A DNA stretch of 64,000 bases, taken from Pisolithus tinctorius. Lineage: Eukaryota > Basidiomycota > Agaricomycetes > Boletales > Pisolithaceae. Where the stretch lies: NCBI GenBank assembly GCA_024663395.1, contig JANFAH010000005.1, positions 2,852,001-2,916,000 of the forward strand, written 5' to 3'. Below, piece after piece: positions 22,477-34,085 of this stretch. Each line of letters begins with the position of its first letter. Within the stretch, counting starts at the first letter, position 1. The translations under genes were made by a program, and so were the position numbers. The notes beneath the pieces were generated by a model. It had not been told where the DNA came from and searched no databases. It saw only the letters and a list, made by a program, of their open reading frames with translations.

Positions 22477-25423
22477 AACGTGTCCAGAAATAGTCCGAGT
22501 GTGTGGTATCCTCCTTTGCCTGTTGAGATTGACAGGTAATCACCTACCAGTAGTTCGAACGGGTGCCGTCTTGTTATTGGTTCGAGCAATGCATTTAATT
22601 TTACTGTACCGAAGTTTTTGCACTTCGCACAGTCCTGTATCGCTTTCATTACGGCGAGGTCCAGTTTGGGTGCGTAGTATTTGTCCATGAGGGCTAACTT
22701 CATCGCGTCCCTTCCCCAGTGTCCTCCTGACTCATGTTGGCGTTTCGCTTCCACGAGTGCTTCTGCTCTCGTAATGCATTCCACCTTGTGTCTTGGTCGT
22801 ACGCTTGTACCGCCGTTTAGTCGCCATAGTTTGCCTTGTTCTACCAGGTACTGCGTTGATTTGTGTCTCGCTCTGTTGCAATCTCTTATGGGGGTGTTTG
22901 TATTGACGTTGAGTATTGCGTCTATTACTTCCATGAACAATGGTTCGTCTTGGAAGCGTTCTCGTAGTTGCTGATTTTCCTGTGACAGTTTAGTGATCAT
23001 GAATATGTCGTTCACTAAACCTGATGCCGCTTCTGGGTCTGGGCTGACTGTCCAGTCGCTGCCGTCTTCGTTCGTATGGGCTGTGTTGTCCCATTGGTGG
23101 CTTAGTCCGTCCGCTGCTACGTTTAGGCGTCCTGGTACGTGTCTTACGGCTATTATGTTGTGCGCAACTATGCCGTCTCGCCACCTTGCATGTGCGGCCG
23201 ATATTGAGCTGTTGGACAGGACATCTTTTAATGCTTTGCAGTCGGTTTCGATTTCTATTGGGTATCCCCAAACTATATCTGTGAAGCGGTCCAGACCGTA
23301 TTTTAGTGCTGCAAATTCTAACAGAAACGGTTTGTAGTTTCGCTCAGCTGATGAGGTTCTTTTGGACACGAATGCGATGGGTACCGTTCACTCTACTGTT
23401 TTGCCATTCGGTGTCTGAATTTTTGTTTTTTGCGTTAGTACCACCCCGAATCCTTCTTGGCATCCGTCCATGGTTACGATGAATGGTGTACCGTCGTACC
23501 GCGGTGCGTGTAGTGTTGGTTGGCTTGTTAGCGCGACTTTCAGCCTTAGAAAGGCTTCGGTGTGTCTCTGTTCCCATTTATCTGCTAGCTTGTAGTTAGT
23601 CATTGCTTTTCGGTATGTAGCTTTGGAAATGGGCTTAGGGATGTCCACTTGTTTCGTTCAGTCGCGTAACGGTCCTTCCATTTTGGCGTATCCTTTGATG
23701 AGGTCGCGGAAGTGTCCTGTGAGCCCTAGAAACGACGTTAGGTTGAGCGCATCGTCGGGTTGTTTCCAGTTGACAATTGCTGTTAGTTTTAATAGATCTG
23801 GCTGTACACCCTGTGGTCCTACTGTAGCCCCCGCGAACGTTGTTTCTGTCATGAAGAGTCGGCATTTCGTCGGCGATAACGATAGGCTGTGTTCTCTACA
23901 CTGTTGTAGTATTCGTCTTAGTTTCACTATCATTCCTTTGAATGTGTTGTCGCTGCATCCCCCGTCATCCACGAAGAGTTCCAGGATGCCTTCTGCAAGT
24001 TCTTTTTCTAGGCATTGTGAGGCTGTTGCTGAGAACATTGTTGGGGCTCCGGTCCAACCCATCGCCATTCTTGTGTACCAGAAGTAGCCTCTTCCATCGA
24101 CAAAGAACGTGAAGTACGGTCGCCATTTACCTGGGACTTCGATCGCGTAGAATCCGGACGCAAAATCGAACATGGATACGTACCTGTGACCACTCAGTCG
24201 CTGTTGTTTTGCTCTAATGTCTCCTTGGAACATTGGTGGTATTTGCGAAGCCTTGTTTAGTTCTGCGAAGTTTTGCGTTACCCTCCATTTTGGTGCTTCT
24301 CCCGTTTCTTTCAGCACGGCTTGCTCTTTTTCCTGCGCGTTCATTTGTTCTTTGAACGGTTGTGGTATGTTTGCTTCCATGCATTGTCGGTTTAGTTCTT
24401 GTTGTATGTCGTCGAGTGTCATGCCCTCTGTGGTATCGTGGGTTTTCTGTGCGAGAACCGTGGGTGCGACGTGTTTGATCTGGGGGATGTTCGCGTGTTC
24501 GATTAGCCCAGCCTCGAGCATTTGATCAACCCATTTGTTCATGAACTGCCGTTGTGGGGGGTTCATTGGTCGTTGGCGTACTGTGGTGTTAAACAATGCG
24601 TTGTCCGGTAGGTTCAAGTTGACCTGCGCTCCGGGGATGGGTAGTACTTCGCTGATGGAGCACGCAAATACGTCTGCGAATTCGGTTAGTAGTTCTACGA
24701 CCTCTTTCTGTTCGTTCGGTGTTAGATTGTTGCCGATCTTGACATGTCTGACGATGTATTCAATGCGTTCGGGTGTGAACAGGTTCGTTTTCCTGGTGAA
24801 CACGTTAGTTCTGTTTTCTGTCTTTGTCTCCTCTTGTGTTAAATTGTTGCATTCCGTCTCTCTTCGTGGTTGTGTTGTGTCGACGAAGTGGTTTCATAGT
24901 ACTGTCGTGGTGTTGCCGTCTGTGACTGTTACCTCGTCTGTTGCGTAGTCGTGTATTGCTTTGAAGGCTCGTAGTAGTGGTTTCCCAAATAGGAATGACC
25001 AGCCCCCTGCGCTGTCGAAGACCTCGAAGGTTCCCGTTACTTCTGTGTTTTTTATGTTTATCGTGCCTGTCCACACGGCCTCCAATGGAACGATGGTTCT
25101 GTTTGCCATGCGTAGGATTTGTGACGACGGTCTCCATCCTTTTAGCGTGTGTTTGACTGCGTTGAACGTGCTCGACGACATGGCTCCTGTCATGGCGCCA
25201 TCGTCAAACAACACTTGTATCGTTGTTCCTGTGCCATCCTCGTTTTTTAGTGTGACCGGGTGTATGAATGGGACAGGTTGACTCGTTTTATCTGCTACGT
25301 CGCTTCTTCCTTCATGTACTGCTGCAGAGTATAGATTGATGGTTGCTGGCTCGATATGATGTACAGGCGAAGCTGGTGTTATCGTAGTAGATACGTCGAG
25401 GACCTGGGTCGGTGTGCTGTCCA

Positions 25424-27118
25424 TCACAATGACCCCGTCTCGTTTCCCTGGTCATCTAGCGCTACGAGTCTGATACTGTACGCAGTGCTCCTATTGAACA
25501 GACCCAGGACCCTGTTACAGAGTGCTCTCCATGCTGTTTCGTTGCAGCTTAACCTGGACGAATCTCCTTCTAGCGCTGGGCAGTCCCTACTTCCATGTCT
25601 GTGCGTTCCACACCTGAAGCATTCTCCGGAGCATATCATTGCAGTTCCTGGTTTGAGGGGGTATGGCGTGTGTTCTGTAACCCATGCAGTTTCTCCGTGC
25701 TTTGTGGTCCACGATGCAAGTTGGGAAAGGTACCTCCTCTGGCCCTCTTCATCGTCAGCATGGTGCAGAAGCTGCTCCAGTCCCTTCCGTACTGTTTCCT
25801 TTAGTTCTTCTGTTGGTGGAGTGTACTGCGCGTTGCGTCTTGGTATCTGCTGCAGTGTGAATCACAAGCTGGGGGATGTCGTTGAGGGCGAGGTTCTTGG
25901 CGCGGTACGGGGCATTGCAACTTGCCTGATTGTGAGGCGTTGGAGTTGTGCTGTGATGTCTGCCGTTGTTGCTCTTTTCACCGCTTCCAGCTTCTGTAGT
26001 AGCTTCTGGTCTCGTTCCTCCTCTCTCTTCTTTCTCTCTTCTATCTCCTTGCGTTCCTGTTTCAGCCTTGATGTATTCAGCTTCTTGACGTCGTCCATGA
26101 ACGTTTTCCAATTCATGTATTCATCGTCTAGTAGTTTCCTGACTGCTTGTGGGAGCTGCTTCTTGACCTGCCATATTAATGTGGACCCTCCCTCAATCTT
26201 TGCTCGTCTTGCGAGCTCCATGGCCTCATCCGCCCACCTTACGTGCAACCATACCTTTTGCCGGCCTACTGTTCGGATTATTCCGACATCTTCTTCGAGC
26301 ATTTTGTGTGACAGTAGTTCTGTTTGGTATTCTTCTGACATTTGGGATGCGCTCTTTGTTATGGGCCATCTGTCGTTGAATGCCTTGGTCAGCTCGTCCC
26401 AGCTGGCTAACTGTGTTGTCGTGAGGTCCTCGTACCAACGCTCAGCTGGCGAGCCCGTTCCAAGGTAGTTGGCTAGTGCTTTAATCTTCTGCGTGTCAGT
26501 TGAGAGCAGGTTGAGGAATAGCATGCTGCGGTTGAACGCTTTGATGAAGTCGCTTGGGTTTTCCGCCTCTGTGCAGTCCCCATAGAAGAGGGGAACTGCT
26601 TCCGCCATCACTCTCGGGCGTCCTGTCGACGGTGTTGGCTGTGGGACTGGTGGGGGTAGCGAGGGTGGGGGTACTGCTGGTGACAGAGCTGGGAGTGTTG
26701 TTGGCATGTACGGTGGTGGTAGGGCTGGGACTGAGAGCACTCTCTCCCTTTGGCAGATTATCGTTGCTGACGAAGTCGGTGGGGTTGGTAGTGGTAGTGT
26801 GGGGAACACCGTGTGGAAGTCGTCCTCTCCTGGGTACTCTGGGGAGTTTGTTCTGGTTGGGGGGATTCCACGGGTTGAGGCTTGTTCCTGGGGTGATGAC
26901 AGTGTGTTTTCCGGTGTCTGCAGGTCTGATGGGAGCGAGTACTCGCTGGTGAAGGGGGTTCCTATTGGTGACCACGCTGGTGATACGTCGGGCATGCGCA
27001 AAGTCACGAAGCGACCCTGTGCGTTGCACAGTTGGTTTCTGTTAGGCAGATTGGTAGCAGTGCGGTGGTTGTTTCTGAACTTGTTACTTAGCTCGTTCTT
27101 TTGTATTCTTCTACACAT
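25424..27118 (-). pseudogene. gypsy Gag with CCHC zinc knuckle, one internal stop
   Basis: ATG at 27118. A proline/threonine-rich N-terminal part precedes the capsid-like core (FYGDCTEAENPSDFIKAFNR, LASWDELTKAFNDRWP), a charged coiled-coil stretch, and a CCHC knuckle (CFRCGTHRHGSRDC, near 25600). A TGA at 25862-25864 interrupts the frame. Reading resumes in the same frame to the gag terminator TGA at 25424-25426, which overlaps the pol ATG as TGATG. Gag packages the element RNA in virus-like particles. Confidence 0.85.
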
Positions 27119-27250
27119 GTACTCTGTGCAGTTGCCTTGCGTTCGTTTCGTGGTAGCTCATTGCTGTATTTGTGCGGTATTGCGGTGCGGTGTTATGGTA
27201 CGGTGTTGCGGTACAGTGTTGCAGTGCGGTGTTACAGTGCTTGGGTTGAA

Positions 27251-27266
27251 TCCACTCTCTTCACCA
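27251..27266 (-). promoter_or_regulatory. candidate primer-binding site of gypsy element
   Basis: Two bases inside the 5' LTR the minus strand reads TGGTGAAGAGAGTGGA, beginning TGG as expected for pairing with a tRNA CCA end. The tRNA was not identified. Confidence 0.45.
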
Positions 27267-27268
27267 CA

Positions 27269-27432
27269 TGGAGCAGTGGGGAACCATGTTCCTTGCTCCA
27301 ATTGTTCCCCGTTGTCGTACAGTGTTGTTGTTAACCTAGTGTGTCTACCGTCGCTCCATGCCCACACCTTGTCCCTGCTGACCAATCATCTATGGCTGTG
27401 TCCTACACCCCTGTCCTGCCTCCCCTACTCCA
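27269..27432 (-). repeat. 5' LTR of gypsy element
   Basis: Same ends as the copy at 19332 (TGGAG...CTCCA). Small differences from the 3' LTR include ACCATGTTCCTTGC here versus ACCCTGTTCCTTCG. The first 35 bases can fold (GGAGCA with TGCTCC, GGGGAAC with GTTCCCC). Confidence 0.95.
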
Positions 27433-27689
27433 GCGGACAGGCAGTTACAGGCAATAGTCAACAGATTAGACTGGCCCAAAGCGTAGTTAAGTGTATCAAC
27501 AGAGGCAGGCGGACGCATCCGCAAATGCCGACACCAGCGCGACCAGAAACACATCCATTCCTGCTGGAAATACCTAACCGAACGGTCTTTGCGGACAAGA
27601 TACCATGGACGACGGGTACTTACTTCCGTGAAGCAGATCGTTTTTAGGCGGGAACGGAGTATTCAAACACAAGCACGTTCAGCCCTCGA
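27433..27689. other. unassigned DNA right of the gypsy element
   Basis: Before the insertion this may have been the native upstream region of TUL1. No gene or repeat recognised. Confidence 0.35.
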
Positions 27690-28080
27690 GTTCCGATTCA
27701 CATGTGCACATGTCAGCAAATGAATCCCAAGCGGCTCACAATGTTGGAAAGGAACAGTCACCAGGATCGTCGCAGTCTGGTGGAAGATAGGTGACATAGA
27801 GCGACTGGCGGTATCAAGAGGCAGAAGGTGGATAGGGAACCCGACATCCCATGTATACTGGTGTCAGCGCACTGAGGGAAGCGAAGTTGTGAATAGCTGG
27901 GAAGCAACATGGTCTAGTTGAATGAAAAGTTCGTTTAGAAATCCCGGTATCAAGAAGACCGTATGTACGTACCAGTCAGATGGTGCACTATTGTGAATAT
28001 CCGAGGACAGAATTGGCTGCAGCCCAGATAGGTACTGGGTAAATCGAGCACACGTGTTATAAACCAGCCGCGTCGATTAT
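27690..28080 (+). repeat. decayed duplicate of the EMC4 upstream/5' region
   Basis: Aligns by eye with 39830-40250: shared anchors include AAGCGGCT(C/A)ACAATGTTGG, CATCGTCGCAGTCTGG or CGTCGCAGTCTGG, GACCGTAT(G/A)TACGTACC and CCGCGTCGA. It ends near the position of the EMC4 start codon. No EMC4 coding exons follow. Confidence 0.65.
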
Positions 28081-28979
28081 CGGAACTTGGCGATGTCCGT
28101 TCACTTGAAAATGTTCCATATATTAGTCCCACGGAGTGCCACCCGTCGCATCCATTTGACACTCTGTTGATTGCAACCATCCTATTCGAACATTCGGTGC
28201 TATGGACCACACCTGCCATGGTTTCCTACATGTGGAAATGTCAGCTTCTGCTAACGCGTCTCTACAGCGAAGTGAATCGAGGAACTTTTGGTTCTTAAGT
28301 TTACGTCAAGCAAGCTGGTACAGCCCACGAGGAGTCGGCCAATATGGGGTTCGTCCAGCGAGCAGCGTCGGTTCTTGCTCTAACCAATGTATGTTCGCTT
28401 TCACGTTGGCGGGAAGGCCGATGGCGACAGCGGGTCACTTTTCCCTCGAGCGCCTTACACGGGACTAGATTACCGCTCAATTCCAGGGTTATGCGACCTC
28501 GTATGCACACACGGGTGCATATTATATACTATCAGATGGCATGTTCAGCGTGGCCACCACGGGAACCGGCTGGCTCCGCAGTTGACCCTAGACCAAGTCC
28601 TGTCTTTAGTCACATTTGATTTGGAATTAAGTACATACTTTGGCTGTCGTTACGTATCGACACAGCGTGGGCTGCATCCAGAAGAGAGTTAAAACCTCCC
28701 AAGCGCCCCTACCGACCTGAGCGGTGATGGTGCCTTACATTTTGTCTGCCGAGTAACACTAGAGTCTAGGGTCGAGGGCCAAGCTGATACGTATGTGCCA
28801 TTCCTTAAGGCTTGCAACGAGCGGGTACCACGCTGTGCCTAGTCCCCCCTCCGCTCCTCGCCAAACTGATAAGTAAAGCTCACCGTGCTGAAGAACCACC
28901 TATCGTCCTGCATATCCTAGGCAGTATGTGTGATGGCCAGTAATTTTGATCCAACCTTGACTTGTTAACCCAAGGGAAA

Positions 28980-31326
28980 ATGAAGTTTTTGAACGTTCAA
29001 GTCGTGCTTGACGCAGATAATGGCATTCAACGGGCCGGATACGAGACCGAGGTCTTCACGGAGCTTGATGACAAAACGACAAGTTATGTCATTGTGTCAC
29101 ATCGCTGGGGAGCAGAGGTGAGTTATAAAGAGATGATCAGGCTCATGAGGATGGAAGAACAAGAGAGGGAACAAGTTGGGCAGCGCGGCGGCTACAAGAA
29201 GATCGTCGAGAGTTGCAAACAGGCCATGAAAGACGGTTACAGGTGGTTGTGGATCGATACGTGTTGCATTGACAAGCGGAGCAGCGCAGAACTCTCGGAG
29301 GCGATTAATTCAATGTATCGATGGTACCGCAACTCGCAGAAGTGCTACGTGTACCTCAACGATGTCGACGAGCCAGCCCTTCCTACCGAACAAGACTTCA
29401 GTAGGTTTGGGAAGTCCAACGGTTGGCCAGAGTGGTTTTCGCGAGGCTGGACCCTTCAGGAACTCATCGCTCCGACGGAACTTGAATTCTTCAACACAAA
29501 CTGGGTATCCATTGGCACTAAAGAGGACCTGACATCCACCTTGGAGGAGATTACGCGCATTCCAGAGAAGGTTTTAAGGGACAAAGAGGCTTTCATGAGG
29601 ACCGAGTTCTGGGAGCGTCCACCTGTCGCTCACATCATGTCTTGGGCTGCTGGACGGAAGACGACGCGTGTGGAAGATCGAGCTTACTCACTTTTGGGCC
29701 TTTTTGGCGTGAACATGCCAATGTTATATGGGGAAGGCTCGAAAGCGTTTCAGCGGTTACAACTAGAAATCATCCGGTTATCCGGGGATCACAGTATATT
29801 TGCCTGGAATCCGAAGGGACAATTTGGGGCGCATCAAGGTGTCCTGGCAGATGACCCGAGCTACTTTCGGGGCTGTCACGACATCACAAGAGTGGATGCC
29901 AACTTCTTCGGAGAAGTAGAGACCTACATGCGCCACAACGGTCCAGTCAGCGTGGACGAAGATAAACTTGGATCGTTGGAGCGCGGTGCATACTCGCGTC
30001 AATTCTCTGTATTTAATGTCACCAACGTGGGCATCCAAGTCTGGTTGCCCATCTTACCCTACCGCGACACCTCGGGCTACTTCACGGTCATATTGCCATG
30101 TCTTGATCGTTATGGAAACCTGATCACCATCGACCTGGAATCTCGCGGACTCGGACTTAGCTCGGGCAGGTGTTTGGCTGCTGAACACACTCGCGACATA
30201 TGCCCAGAGTTTAGGTCGCTCTATCTAGCTTACGCTCAAGACGCCGAGCAGAAGTACCACAAGATTAGGCTTGATGACAAGCGCACTTCGTGGCATGGCT
30301 TCGCCCGTTGTGGCACCTTCCCATGGGAGATCACCGGTGATACTGCCATCACACTCTCATCCAGGGGAAATACTTTCATTGTCTTAGTCTATGCCAACAA
30401 TGACGCCAGATGTCGCTTTGCAGTTGGACTGGGATACTACCTTGGTAGACTGTGGGCAAACATTGTCTGTGATGAATATCCTGCAAATCAGGAGCTCTGG
30501 TCATCTTCGGGGGCAGACTTTGCCCAGCGAGTATATAATATTCTGTGGAATGCACCAATCGAGAAGTCCTATTTGCGTAGCGCTATGAAGGGCGTTCATC
30601 TTCCCCGATCCGTTTGGGATGCAAGGATTATTGTTTCGAGCGCCACCAACGTGATGATTGACATCGAGCAATGCCCTGGTTGTTGCACTGGACCACGTGA
30701 ATGCACACCTGTCAGTACTTTCATCCCTCTGTCCGTTACTTAGTGTTCGGATCTAACCATCCACATAACTACAGTTGGCCGACCACCCATGGGTACCGTG
30801 GACATCACAAAGTTATCGTTCACATGAGTTGGAATTGGGTGGGCGATCTGCACGGCTTCACGAGTGTATTAGTCAAGGGGTTGCAGTGAGCCGTAACGTT
30901 CATGTATCTTTGGACCAGTGGCGAACCTGACACAAACAGCTGGGTGACTATGGCGACTACTCTTCCAACGACAACTTCAAACGTCGCGGCAACATATTCG
31001 AAGATCTTGGTATCGATCCCACGGATTCCGTTTATCGCCCTGTCGTCTCTCGTGTATCCAGCTCTAAACGTGTGCGACGTCATTCGGAGACTCAACACGA
31101 CGTCGTTGTGGTATCTCACTCCTGGAGCGTAAACCTGGAATTGTATCAACCCAAGGCTCTCTCACTTCCGAACGACCAAAAGTTCGAGCTGCTGCTGAAA
31201 ACCTGGGCCACCCGTTTTGCGGGAAACTGTCTCGTGACAACCGTCATAGAATGTTCAGAGTTCTACAGAGATGATCGTGAGGGAAGACGGGTGGACGTGG
31301 AAGGTGATGAGTTTATTCAAGCATGA
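28980..31326 (+). CDS. HET-domain protein, copy A
   Basis: A HET (heterokaryon incompatibility) protein of the basidiomycete type; HET domains trigger cell death on non-self contact in fungi, but this gene's role is inferred only. Start MKFLNVQVVLDADNGI at 28980. Conserved HET blocks: YVIVSHRWG, YRWLWIDTCCIDKRSSAELS, INSMYRWYRNSQKCYVYL, WFSRGWTLQELIAP, VEDRAYSLLGLFGVNMPMLY and YGEGSKAFQRLQLEI. Proposed exons are 28980-30710, 30775-30885 and 30940-31326 (742 aa). The second intron (GTGAGC...CTGAC...CAG) is conserved in copy B and joins frames. The third-position substitution pattern between the copies supports coding in all three exons. Exon 3 adds a tail starting LGDYGDYSS with no recognised domain. 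Intact. Confidence 0.88.
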
Positions 31327-32213
31327 TTCTTAGGTTTGTTTTGACCTTGAGTGTCAGACCCAGCATCGAGGGGCGGTGATCGGTCTGCAGACCCACGCAC
31401 CTTCATCCCCCTTTGCATCATTGAAAAACCACTAGCTTGGCGTAAAGAACCAGCTTGTGCATCGCGAAGGCAACAATTCAAACATATTAGGTGATTCCTT
31501 CATAAGTAGACCATGTTGCATCACATAGCTGATACTGCGTTTGGACTGTAGGGAACACTTTTACGCCTTGGCAAATCTGGTACCTTCTACCACCCTGTCT
31601 GCGAGCGTTAAATATGTCTGAATAATCGTCTGCAGCACCACCTTGCCGGAGTTCAGGTTCATCACAAGTCTGCAGTGCGTTGGACAACTGTGTAGCCACA
31701 AGCATGCCCTCATGATGACAACAGAAGACGAAAGTAGTCGACCTCTCTGCCACGCTCGGTTTAGGTTGCCTGAAAAATTTCGTATCCCAGGCTCGTCACA
31801 AGTCCGCGGTATGTTGGACTCAACCGTGTGAAACCCACAAGCACCCCCTCATGATAACAGCAGGACACTCAACAGAAGGCAAATGAAGTAGTTAACTTCC
31901 GGGCCACCTTCGGTTTAGATCACCTGAAGAACTTCGTACGTGTTCATTGATTCATAGCTCAGCCTGTTCATATTATTGCAATGTAGGTTGGCGAGATAAC
32001 GTTTTTCGAAAGGCTCCGTTCGATAATAGAAGTCCAGTTGTGCAGTTAGTGCGTCGTAATACCAAGGGTGTTCGTCGGCAATCTTACGCCACAGCATAGC
32101 GAATAATTTACCAGCGCACCTTTCCAATCCGTCATCCGTCAGTTCAGCAGTAACACGGAATCTATTTGAATGTTGACTTGAGCCGTAGCAGAACCCTGAG
32201 GTAGTCGCCCATC

Positions 32214-33234
32214 TGTTATTCAGCAAGTGGTCCTCTGGCGAGAAACGACAAACGCGGCGTGTGGTAGAATCTATATCACAAACTCTCAGCGTCGGGGTAA
32301 GTGTTATACGTCAGCTTCAAGGAGTCGAGGCCGATACTGATCAGAAATAGCTACTTGATCGCATCTGTACTTCCTTCCTTGATACGTCCAAAGGCAGGCA
32401 GTGAGTACTTGTTCCTCTTCTCATTGTTTCCGCATTCTACCATTCTCTGTGTCGTGGTCCCAGGCGAACAGACCAAGTAGGCCACACTGACCACGATGTG
32501 GTTAGTAGTATCCTTTGATGCCAAGTAGCCCAACTCCTGGACACTACACACAGGTTGATGTCCTTTCTACGGTGCGGGAGATAGAGGTGCTCCAAGAAAA
32601 ACTCCAAGCAACAGAGGACGAAGATGAACACCGAGCGCTAGAAGAGGATATAACAGGAAAGGCGAGGACACCATTCAAACCGTCGCTTTTTGGAGCTAAT
32701 TGTTTGTTATAGATTCTGTGGTTCTATTGGCGTGGCATCTGTTCAGAAGTGGACCAAATACTAGCCGAGGTAAGTCATCGCTCGCGTACGTATGCGTCCT
32801 TTGACATCTTTCAGGTCAAGAATTTCACTCGGGAAGGATTGAGTACTAGGATGATATCGGACGTTCCTACTCACCGGGATTTCGGTGACATTGCGGAGCT
32901 TATAAAGGGAAGCCGGCGGATGGACCTGGACGACGATATGGCTCACTTGCAGCGGTAAGCCACGCCATTCAGCTTATGGCGTCGACACGAGTTACTGAAC
33001 ATCCATTGCTCTAGGATTATGCTTGATGCAGGCGCAGGCATATCGAGACATCAGTTATGGCTTGCCAGCCGGCCTGCGGGGTTAGCCGGGTTGTCAGGAC
33101 TTCCGGAGGGTAACCCCATTCTCGGTGCTCAAGAGAATGTTTCGGGCACAAGCCCGGAAGCGCCCTCCACTTCAACTGCACTAGACGCTAACAAGAGGAG
33201 ATTTCGACTTTCCCTGCGCAGGTTCAACCTGTAG
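32214..33234 (+). pseudogene. DnaJ X-domain-like protein, copy A (broken)
   Basis: Exons correspond to the gene at 37755. The 5' exon has an in-frame TAG (copy B has AAG) near 32350 and a TGA (copy B has TCA) near 32400. A later exon reads VLSTVREIEVLQEKLQATED and ALEEDITGK, where copy B has a GTAAGG donor but this copy has GCGAGG. Then come ILWFYWRGICSEVDQILAE, a block with DFGDIAELIKGSRRMDLDDD, and IMLDAGAGISRHQLWLASRP to a stop at 33234. The ALEEDITGK...WRG...IMLDAGAG order resembles the X region of fungal DnaJ proteins; no J domain is present. Family call is tentative. Confidence 0.55.
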
Positions 33235-34085
33235 ACGAGGACGGTGACGTTGATGGGGACCACAACGCCTCTTGCCATGTCAAGCGAGCTCTAAGGCCGA
33301 AAGCGTGCGTCTTGGTTGTCATACCGTCAAATGCATATCGAGTACATGTACAAACCGCTATACCCCACTGTAGATTGTTTGTCGACGAACTTCGCATGAG
33401 TAGCAAGTTGTATCCGTCATTGAGAGACTGTGACGCCGAAATGCCGACACAAAGGATTCATCATCCAACTCCAAGTTGCCTGAGGGAAGATTCTTTATAG
33501 CAGTGACCTGCCCTACTAGTTCACGCAGCGTTCGCATGACCCATCATGCACAAGATCGGACCTTCTCTAATCAGGGAGGTCTTGTGTCCGCTTACTTGAA
33601 AGCGTTCCGTGCATTGGTCCTACGTGGTGCCACCTATCGCATGCATCTGATGCTCTGGGAAACTCAATCCTCTTGTTCAAACATTGGGTGCTATGGTCTA
33701 CATCTGCTGTGGTTCCCTACATGTAGAAAAGTAAGCTGTTCCTACTGCGTCTGTCAGACGGTTAAGTGAATGTATGATGAGGAACCTTTCTTACGTTTAC
33801 ATCAAACAAACTGGTACGACCTACGAAGAAGTCGACGGACGTGAGATTCGCCCGGTGCATGGCGTCAGTTCCTGTTCTAAGGGGCCTATATGGTCTCTTT
33901 CACTATGGATTCCTGACTGATGAAGGGGTTTTGGAATGAGGGAACCTCCGCAGAGCGCTTTCACGTTGGCGAGGTCGATGGGAATTGTGAGCCACTTTTC
34001 CCTCGGAGGCCTTGCACGGGACCAGATCACCCCAATTCCATCATTAGATCTGTCAACTCAGTAGGCCCCTGCATGCACATACGGT

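Larger units (their letters stand above)
19487..25424 (-). pseudogene. gypsy Pol: protease, reverse transcriptase, RNase H, integrase
   Basis: One reading frame from the ATG at 25424. The protease-like part carries VLFDDGAMTG (DDG where D-S/T-G is usual). The reverse transcriptase includes FDFASGFYAIEVP, FVDGRGYFWYTRMAMG and the active site ELFVDDGG. RNase H has FIVTMDGCQEGFG and IEIETDCKAL. An HHCC-type integrase finger with CAKCKNFG follows. The DDE core starts VGDYLSISTGKGGYH and is split by the insertion at 20630-22476; downstream FMTDGGCHF and WINGLVEGTNKLLLH belong to the same domain. In-frame TGA codons lie at 24894, 23658, 23388 and 19841. The C-terminus is Glu/Asp-rich and the final stop is TAG. 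Confidence 0.9.
19332..27432 (-). mobile_element. Ty3/gypsy LTR retrotransposon, full length but inactivated
   Basis: Direct LTRs of 163 and 164 bp bracket gag and pol read on the minus strand in the order gag with zinc knuckle, protease, reverse transcriptase, RNase H, integrase. A polypurine tract abuts the left (3') LTR and a candidate primer site abuts the right (5') LTR. Five internal stops and a nested 1.85 kb insertion disable it. The LTRs are near-identical apart from scattered differences, so the insertion is fairly young. The flanking pentamers (CTCGG left, GCGGA right) do not form a clear target duplication. Confidence 0.95.
28080..33570 (+). repeat. tandem segmental duplication, unit A
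   Basis: Direct repeat partner of unit B. Anchors: GTGTCCGCTTACTTGAAA-like at 28088 and 33577, CATTCGGTGCTATGG at 28192 versus CATTGGGTGCTATGG at 33683, the HET starts at 28980 versus 34643, and CAGTGACCTGCCC at 33502 versus AGTGACCTGCCC at 39129. Coding parts are ~90% identical by eye and intergenic parts are more diverged with indels. Confidence 0.85.

Noticed and set aside
19327..27437. Target site duplication of the gypsy element
   Set aside because: Flanking pentamers CTCGG and GCGGA differ, so no duplication is claimed.
25356..27647. Long plus-strand ORFs (370 and 313 aa) over the retrotransposon
   Set aside because: They are antisense to gag/pol with clear domains; the open frames reflect codon composition of the element.
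31915..32226. Minus ORF of 103 aa in unit A as a separate gene
   Set aside because: The matching stretch in unit B does not keep the frame and the middle is unrelated.
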